From Podospora pseudoanserina (taxonomy: Eukaryota > Ascomycota > Sordariomycetes > Sordariales > Podosporaceae): a stretch of DNA of 64,000 nt. The first letter of the stretch is position 1. Each line of letters begins with the position of its first letter. The stretch lies in NCBI RefSeq assembly GCF_035222485.1, contig NC_085925.1, positions 1,550,001-1,614,000 of the forward strand. The letters run 5' to 3'. The notes under the pieces were generated by a model. That model did no database searches. It saw only the letters and a program-made list of their open reading frames with translations, and was not told the DNA's origin. The translations under genes were made by a program, and so were the position numbers. Below are positions 57,201 to 64,000 of the stretch, in pieces.

Positions 57201-60028
57201 ACATGGCCTCTCTGTACAGCCGCTGGCAGCACGTATTTCCAAGACCCGCCGAAATGAGAGTCATGAAGTGGAAGTCGTTATGTTCTCCGGCTGCTGTCCC
57301 ACTTACGTCTGAGTACTTCCCCACAAAGGCTCAGTTTGAGTCAGAGTACCAGCGCCAGCCTTACAATGTGTCACAAAATGTGGACGACGGGCTGTCCGAG
57401 GAACCAAGGTCGCGTGACGACTTGTTGCGAGAGTTGATTAGTTTGCGCTTTTGCCAGGGATTCCAAATCATCGTCGGCCCAGCGGTTGCGAAGGCTTTCG
57501 GCCAGAAACAACTCAAGGTTGCTGATGTATTCTCCAGAGATCACATGATGGAAGATGGCACGAGCATTTTCATGTCGGCTGGTAATACCATACATCAGCT
57601 GTCGTGTGTCAACGGGACCGAAGTGGAAGTCAATATCTTTGTTCGAAAGCCGACGGAAAGTTCTCCGCAGGTTTATGACGGGGCATCATCGAGGTACAAG
57701 CCGGCCATTCGGACACTGTTGGATCAACGCTACAGGACAAGCGAGTTTGATCTTGTGACGCCCAAGTCAGAGCGGAACTGGAATTACATTGATGCTTTTG
57801 TCGCTGGCCACAATGACGAACTGACGGAGCATCTGAGGTTCTGGCGTGCGAGATTCGTTTTGATCCCTATTACGGGCAGACACGCATCGCTACCCCGGGC
57901 ACAGAGCGGAGATAGTGACGAGGAGATTCGTATTGAGGGGATCCGCAAGCTTGCTCAGTTGTGGCAGAGGTACCGATACGTTCCTCCGAATGAAAGACGG
58001 CTCCAAGGTCCGGGCCAGCGGAAGAAGAAGGAGGCCAATCCTCTTGATATTGTTTACAAGACCGAGGATCCATCTGTGGTCATTGCGGCCGAAGTCGAGA
58101 CCTTGCCTTTGCTGGAAGGTGTGGACCGCAAGGGAGGGTTAGTGAGAAGAGGGGAGCAGTTTTCAAAGAAGAACTTTAGCTTGGCTGCTCTGGCGGAGGC
58201 TATACAGCAACCGGAGGAACAAGGTGGTGTCCGTATGCAGAACCGCAGATGGCATTTGCGCCTGCATTACAACTGCTTCATCGGTTCTGACATGACGAGT
58301 TGGCTTCTAGACAACTTTGAGGATCTTGAGGACCGGGAAGAGGCAGAGGCTCTAGGTAATCGTCTCATGGTATCTGACGACAAGGAGAAAGACAAAGAGG
58401 GCAACAAGAAAGAGAGCGGAGGCCTATTCGTGCACGTTGAGAAGCGCCATTCGTTTAGGGACGGGCAGTACTTTTACCAGATCAGCAGCGAATACGCAAA
58501 GCCTCAGCCCAGTTGGTTCAAGCGAACCCAACAGTTCTCCATACCAACAACGCCCATGTCAGAATACATGCCTCGGGATTTACGGGTTGGCATCTCGAGA
58601 CCGACTTCTATCCATGAAGAGAATTCTTCAACCTCTGGCGCTTCAACACCAACGGCACCACCCACTGTCATCGGCGGCAAGAAGCCCAAAGTTGTTCTCA
58701 GCAAGTCTATCAAATACGACGTCGACCATCGCAAAAAGTCCTACCGGCCCGAGATTGTCGAACTTCATTACGACCGCCTCCACAACCCAGAAAACTGTTA
58801 CCATGTCCGCGTCGACTGGATGAACGTCACTGCCAAGCTCATCGAAGACGCCGTTGAAAACTGGGCAAGGGAAGCAGCCCAGTACGGTCTCCGACTGGTT
58901 GAAGTCCCCATAGCAGAAGCCTGCTCGATCAGCTACATCAACCCCTTCCGCCGACCCTACATCATGAAACTCGCCCTCCCACCACCCGACCAGCCACCCG
59001 TCACATATTACGACTCTAATTCCTTCACCCCCTCCGCCCAGCCGGGGAAGCATTTCTACCAAAAGGCCATCCTACGCAAATTCGACTTTGTCCTCGACGT
59101 CGAAGCAGCGTCCAACTTTCCCTCCAACGTCGACGTGTCCTACTCGTGGGGAAAGCCAGACTTCAGATATACCCAGTACATCCACCGGTCGGGGTCTGTC
59201 CTGGCGCAAATCACAGACGAGGGGGATCTTCTCTTGTTGGCAAACAGGTTGTATAGCAGCCGAGCTGCTGCCGCCAGGGAGAGGGAGATGCAGAGGGAAC
59301 TCCGGACGGAGCACCCTGCCATCGGTGTGAACAGTGCCGTCGCCACGCCTGGTGGTGTTCTGGGACGGGCGATGACGCCGCTGGGTGGTTACCCGGCGTT
59401 TAACCTCCCCACTCCGAGTGGGGGAATTAGTTCAGAGCCGGTGACGTCTTCTCCGTCGATTAAACCGGGTTTTTTGTCGCCTATCATTCGACCTGTTGGG
59501 GCAACGGCGATGAGTAACCCGCCTTCTGCTGGGGGTGGAGGGGGTAGTGCGTTTGGTACACCGGGGATATTGCAAAAGGGGCCGGGGTGGAGCTGGACGG
59601 GGCAGGAGCCGGAGATGGTGAAGGATGAGCTGGAGAGGTTTTGTAAGGATATGGGGGCATTGGACCAGTTTTATCGGGAGCAGCGGATGGCTGCTGTTGT
59701 TGGGGAGGCGGGCGGGGGGTTAGTGCTGGGGGTATTGGGGCTGTTGGGGGAGTTGTTGGGGCGGGGGGTGGGGAGTACGCCAGTGGCGGAGGGGAATATT
59801 CCTGTCATTGGGCTGCCGGGAAATATCATTGGGAGCGTTGGGGGGGAGAGTGGTAGTGGGGCAGTGGGAATGGGGATGGGAATCAGTCCGAGGGTGGGGA
59901 GCCCGGCTTTTATGATGGGGGCGGGGGAGAGGTTTTTGAGACGGGGGAGTGTGCAGATTGCGGGGGGGTTGGAGGGGTTGAGGATGACGGGGAAGGGGGA
60001 GGGGAAGGGGATTGGGGGGGATAAGTAA
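54220..60028 (+). CDS. IML1: Iml1/DEPDC5, GATOR1/SEACIT subunit, two exons
   Basis: Exons 54220-54744 and 54803-60028 give 1916 residues. The splice (58-bp intron, GTATGA...TCCAG) restores [20 protein letters not shown]. Iml1 is the largest subunit of the SEACIT/GATOR1 complex, a GTPase-activating complex that shuts down TORC1 at the vacuole when amino acids are scarce. The N-terminal Iml1 domain is recognisable ([60 protein letters not shown]). A DEP domain lies near 1319-1410 ([20 protein letters not shown] ... [14 protein letters not shown]). The C-terminal domain follows ([20 protein letters not shown]). The last 200 residues are Gly-rich and low in complexity. The start at 54220 gives a plausible fungal N-terminus ([15 protein letters not shown]), but an overlapping upstream ATG exists at 54110. 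Length is within the usual range for fungal members. Confidence 0.93.
59703..59773 (+). other. G-tract cluster with G-quadruplex potential inside IML1 3' coding region
   Basis: The coding strand has at least five runs of four or more G within 71 bases (about 59713, 59729, 59736, 59745 and 59758-59773) separated by loops of eight bases or fewer, which meets the usual G4 pattern. The residues encoded are mainly Gly and Leu. Further G-runs continue to the stop at 60028. Confidence 0.6.
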
Positions 60029-60870
60029 AGGAGGGATAGGATATGATCGGAGGGGAAACCCGGGATAGGGAGTTGGCGATTTGTCTGTGAGTTTAGGGCG
60101 AGGGGTGGTTTGGATTGTTGGGGTGGCGTGTGATAGTCTGAGGATTAATTAAGAAATATATCCGAAGGTATCTCAGGTATATAAAAATGACTTTAGTAGG
60201 CGAGGAAAAGCCCTTTACAATCATTTCTCCATGATTTCGGTACAATTGCTGAGTCCTTGAGACCCCTTAATATTATCTATGTGAGGTATGCTACCTAGGT
60301 AGGTTTGTTCCCGACGTGTGTGTCTCTAACGATGCCCTGCCCCTTCCCTTGTCGGGGGGCTCTCGGCAGGCGGTGTTAACGTGCGGCGATTGTGGAGAGA
60401 CTGCCCGTTTGGTAGTCACATCGTTGGGGGCTGGATGAAGCCACCGCTTGAACGACGATATCTCTAGGTACCCTTACCGCGTTCGCAGGCGGGGACGTGG
60501 CCTACGGTGGTGTGTGTGCGCTTTGAGACGTGCATGATCGAGCGGTTGCGCGCGCGTGTGTGTATATGAGTGTCCATTGCGGTGGATATCTGGAGAAGTC
60601 AAGTAGAAGAGGGGCTGTTTGCTTGGGTGGTCACTTGATGATGCTGGACGAGGTAGAAGAGTATTTTGGATGGTATGATATCTCTAAGAATGTTGCCTTT
60701 GAGACGATATGATGCTCGGATGATGAGATGTCTATGAGATGAGAGGTTCTTTCGGAATGAGAGGGAGTTCATGATATTGTCTAAATAAATCCATCGGTAT
60801 CTACCCGGGTGTATTGATATTTTGAGTAAAAGGATCTTGAACACCTTCCCCCTTCATAGCCTTCGACAAA

Positions 60871-60921
60871 CCAAGTTAAGTCAAGTCAAATATTAGGTTA
60901 GATTTGACTTGTTTGACTTGG
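60871..60921. repeat. Imperfect 20/21-bp inverted repeat (hairpin) with 10-base loop
   Basis: The left arm ccaagttaagtcaagtcaaa (60871-60890, plus t) and the right arm atttgacttgtttgacttgg (60902-60921) are complementary except for one substitution and a short insertion/deletion. The AT-rich stem lies 850 bp past IML1. It may be a decayed small transposon end or a structure-forming element; no target duplication is evident. Confidence 0.7.
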
Positions 60922-61260
60922 TGCCTACCTACCTACCTTGGCACTGGTGTTTTTGAGACGAGTCCCATCTTTGTAAGATGGAGATCTTTAGGATGGGTAG
61001 TATCTTGGGAGACGATGACCTTAGAGAAACTATCATCACTCAAGGCTTCAACTTCCAATCCTAAGTTTGTGGCTGCTTTTAAGTTTAAACCAGAGATTGT
61101 TCATTATGTTTAACTGCGAAGCAGAAGCTAGGGGTTAAACAGATTTCAAGTTGAGAATCCGTCACAAACAAAGACGCCTACATCCACGAAGAGACCTCAC
61201 ATCCTACCATATATAAGCCTCATCACTCCTCTAGTCCGTACCCTACACACTGCAAAGTCC

Positions 61261-61315
61261 GATATATAAACCTACCTAATCCCAAGGTACCCAAATAGGG
61301 TTATGTAGGTATATC
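61261..61315. repeat. Imperfect inverted repeat carrying CCTAC/GTAGG motifs
   Basis: The left arm gatatataaacctaccta (61261-61278) and the right arm ttatgtaggtatatc (61301-61315) pair with small gaps, and atccc/gggtt extend the pairing inward. It is in the same AT-rich stretch as the hairpin at 60871. Confidence 0.55.
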
Positions 61316-63383
61316 AAATCTATCAAGTCATCCAAATTCATCGGAAATCCAGATTCGCCAGAGTTTCAGCTACATCTGGTTTGCTTATTTGGACTTGTTT
61401 AGTATTAGCTTTGGCAGGTTTGTTTGCCGGTTTGCAACTCAGACAACCTACCGGAAATGAAGCTTGGATAGCGTCTTAATAATGCTCGGATCTACCTCAA
61501 GTACGACAATGCGCTAATGCTGTTGTAGAAAATGATAGAGGTTTTGTTCATACTAAGACAGAGTTAATTATATATATAGATCTTCAAGCATGAAGGTACT
61601 CCTAAATATCTTCCTCGATCTCAACATATGTTTTAAAAAATGGAATGTCTTATATAACTTGTTTTATTTGTAGAATGATCTTGCAATTCTTGTTCAACGT
61701 TAAGAATAACCTTGATAAGTATTTAATTAGGGAAGAGTCTGGTGGAAGAAGTCACAGTGGCACCCCAAAGTATAGGTGCAAGATAGTTGATTTGGCAGAA
61801 AACTGTGGTGTATAGAGAAGGCTATCCAACATGCATGTGTCTGTGCACCCTTGCCATTGGCACTGCTACTGCCATTGCGACTGCCTGGCCTCAACTTGCT
61901 TATCAGAGTCGTGGAATTATTTTACAATTAAAAGTAGTAGATATGTTGGAACTAACCAGGTGCTTATTTTCTAAACAACCCTTGGGGTGCTACGGTAGGT
62001 ACTTAGTCTGAGTGTGAGGAGAAATAAGGCAAGCCGTCTCTGTGAACCTCGGCCGCTTGGCTCAGGCTTTGGTGAGGGCGAATCTGCTGTGGTTTGTGTC
62101 AGCCCCTGATTCTGGGTATCTAAGCTTAAACTGCTAACTGCTTTATTTGAGAGTTGATGTGATAGGTCAACAGTTACTCCAAGAGAAATAATAAAGAGTG
62201 GAGTGTAAGCCAAGCTCTGTGGGATTGAGAGTTGTGAGAATGAAAAGGACAAGCTTGTGATGGACGCTTGAACCACAACCCCAGATCGGCACCAGGTGGC
62301 GCCCTTGGCAAAAGCTTGTTCCGACAGGGGTCACAAAAGTAGCAACGGGTACCTGACTTACAGAAGAACTGTCCAATCATGGGGCGGTATTTGCTCCAAG
62401 AGCTTCACCAGGACGACAGACTTGCATGGATGGAGGGTTTGATGAATCTTATCGTTGGATTCACCGTTGCACCATTGGTCTGCAAGAGGACAGTGGAGTG
62501 GGAATACAAATCGGTTCTTTGAGAGACTGTGGGTGCGTGCGGTTGGGGGCCTCAAGGAAATGATCAGCTATGGGATGGATGGTGAGGTGAGGTGAGGGTT
62601 GACATCACTTCCTGCCGAGACCCAGCTCACATGAGAAACAGCGGCAGGTAACTCTTTCCCGGTATTGACTGTCATACTCCTCAGACCGAGAGTCTGCCTA
62701 CATGCCTCGCCAAAACTTCGCTCATCACTGTCGTAGAAGCGCTGACATGAACCTCTGCGGACCGCCACCAACCTCGAGCTCTTGATATCTCATCCCGTCG
62801 CGATCCCTAGGCAACACCAACACATGGCAGTGCACTGCCCCTCCTCACCTCCACCCTCTTGATTCCGCGAAACAGCTGCTACTGCCACGACACCACTTAT
62901 CAAACACAGCTATCAACTCCGGATCATCAAGGTGCCCATTCGTCTTTGCATCTCATGCCTACGCCCTCATATCCTTACCGCTGTGTTTCGTGAAGTTTCA
63001 CTCTGGCCAGAAGACCTGTTGACACCCTACAAGATCGGTCATTCGTGCGAGGCGGGGAGCACCAATCACGCACTTATCTACACGTCCTCTTTCGCACCTT
63101 CGTAGCCAGCAGTCGCTCCTCGTTTCCTGTGCACCGCAATCAATCTTGAGAGGACGCTCCTCCTCACCAACAACCAAATCACCCTCCACCAACCGCCAAT
63201 CGCGACAACACCCCACCACAAAGCCGTTGTGCCTCCCTTGCACGGCTCCACCGATTCATCCTACCTAAACCACCGGGACCTCAAGCGGCGAGATTACGTC
63301 GTGAGCACGCCGACCAGCTCTAAAATACCAAATAAGCTTTCCGAGCCCCTCTCTCGACCCACTTCACCGCAAGCGCGTGGACA

Positions 63384-64000
63384 ATGTCTTGTAAGCACCC
63401 TTGATCCAGGGCGCCCCTTTCGCTCTGGTCGTTCTGCTGTCCCTGTTGCCATGCTTCTCTGTGTCTCTTGGCGATCTGCTGTCAAGGCCTCTCGCTGTAC
63501 ACAACGGCAAGCAGTGCTCAAACACCGCAAGGAGACACAGCGTCTGCCTGTTCCAGGTCGAGTGACATGGCATTTCCCCCCAATCATGCCAAGCCAATCC
63601 CGGTTTGGGCCTTCATTGTGACACTGAACCTTCACTAACCACACAATGTCTTCTTTTGTTTCTGCAGATAACGCCCACCAGACCAAACAAGCGGCACGCA
63701 ACGTGGCCTGGCACAAGTCGAAGTGGAATATCTTCCCGTACTCACGCAACAAATACACACATGACTCTACCAGCACTGCAACATGGCAGTCGGCCAATGA
63801 TCAGGATCTCGAAGGCCACCCGCTGCAGGGGTTGCCGATCGGACCGTCGGATGACCCAAGGACCCCGGGAATCCCGCTGAACGGCCCCGGGTCGACGAGC
63901 AGAAACATCAATGCATCGGGACGGGCCCCTGATACGACTGATGGCCAGTTTGGAAGTGGTGAGACGTTTGTTGGCTCGAACCCTTTGTCGGCAGGGGAGC
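63384..64000 (+). CDS. 5' part of an unrecognised gene (runs off window), two exons seen
   Basis: Exon 1 (63384-63390) encodes only MS plus one base. A 277-bp intron with GTAAGC donor, CTAAC branch site near 63635 and TTTCTGCAG acceptor follows. Exon 2 starts at 63668 and stays open to the window end, giving MSYNAHQTKQAARNVAWHKS and about 110 further residues rich in Pro, Gly, Ser and Asn. Start codons on a tiny first exon are common in filamentous fungi. The N-terminus has a basic, tryptophan-containing segment (WHKSKWNIFPYSRNK) followed by a disordered region. I recognise no family and no signal peptide or membrane helix is present yet. The evidence is the splice signals, the restored frame and the CT-rich leader; expression data would settle it. 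Confidence 0.55.

Larger units (their letters stand above)
60029..63383. other. Intergenic 3.4-kb stretch; AT-rich middle with inverted repeats
   Basis: The first 130 bases continue the G-rich 3' end of IML1. From about 60170 to 62010 the sequence is visibly AT-rich, with hairpins at 60871-60921 and 61261-61315, ACCTACCT/AGGTAGGT motifs, and a tatatatata run near 61570. No intact gene or transposon protein is recognisable. From about 62700 it is CT-rich (ctcctcacctccaccctctt), suiting the leader of the gene starting at 63384. Confidence 0.45.

Noticed and set aside
1-64000. Search by eye for 5S rRNA, tRNA B boxes, CRISPR arrays and intact transposons
   Set aside because: No convincing match found; B-box-like GGTTCGA hits fall within coding exons (for example xanA near 15403).

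Overview
The window looks like nuclear DNA of a filamentous ascomycete. Genes carry short introns (about 45-150 bp, one of 277 bp) with GTANGT donors, CTRAC-type branch points and YAG acceptors. Intergenic stretches are long and rich in microsatellites, and the protein set is typical of Pezizomycotina (xanthine dioxygenase, Zn2Cys6 regulator, fungal FNIP/Lst4, Iml1, FSH serine hydrolase). The protein style suggests a Sordariomycete, probably Sordariales; this is inference and no database was searched. No rRNA, tRNA, CRISPR, insertion sequence or intact transposon was found.

Layout. 1-297: 3' end of a CCA-adding tRNA nucleotidyltransferase (+). 624-2627: six-exon Tti2-like gene (+). 3567-6806: FIG4 polyphosphoinositide phosphatase (-). 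7738-9799: four-exon single-pass membrane protein with CC-motif ectodomain (+). 11228-12364: RS-repeat protein of unknown role (+). 13293-14164: FSH-family serine hydrolase (+). 15045-16317: xanthine dioxygenase xanA (+), with a purine/nitrogen-type promoter. 17058-20655: RBR (RING-IBR-RING) ubiquitin ligase with long disordered flanks (-). 27156-29405: Zn2Cys6 transcription factor (-). 36137-37514: secreted lactonase-type beta-propeller (-). 42843-46550: Lst4/folliculin-interacting protein (-). 51179-52813: six-exon CDF zinc transporter (-), divergent from 54220-60028: IML1/DEPDC5 (+). From 63384: 5' end of an unrecognised two-exon gene running off the window (+). Five gene-free stretches of 3-7 kb separate the right-hand genes.

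How genes relate. Five products bear on TORC1 or the vacuole: Tti2 (PIKK/TOR assembly), Fig4 (PI(3,5)P2 turnover), Lst4/FNIP (TORC1 activation), Iml1 (TORC1 inhibition by SEACIT/GATOR1) and a CDF Zn transporter, probably vacuolar. Whether this is a meaningful neighbourhood or chance is open. The xanA promoter holds an exact TCGG-N6-CCGA inverted repeat, the UaY-type purine activator site, embedded in five HGATAR (AreA-type) sites, which fits the enzyme's role in using xanthine as nitrogen source.

Other points: coding strands become strikingly G-rich at the 3' ends of nearly all genes; FIG4 stays open in frame for 91 codons after its TAG stop; the CDF gene has a GC-AG intron; and ACCTACCT/AGGTAGGT motifs recur in the intergenic regions. 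Intron boundaries were set by hand from splice consensus and reading frame. Non-coding calls are visual.
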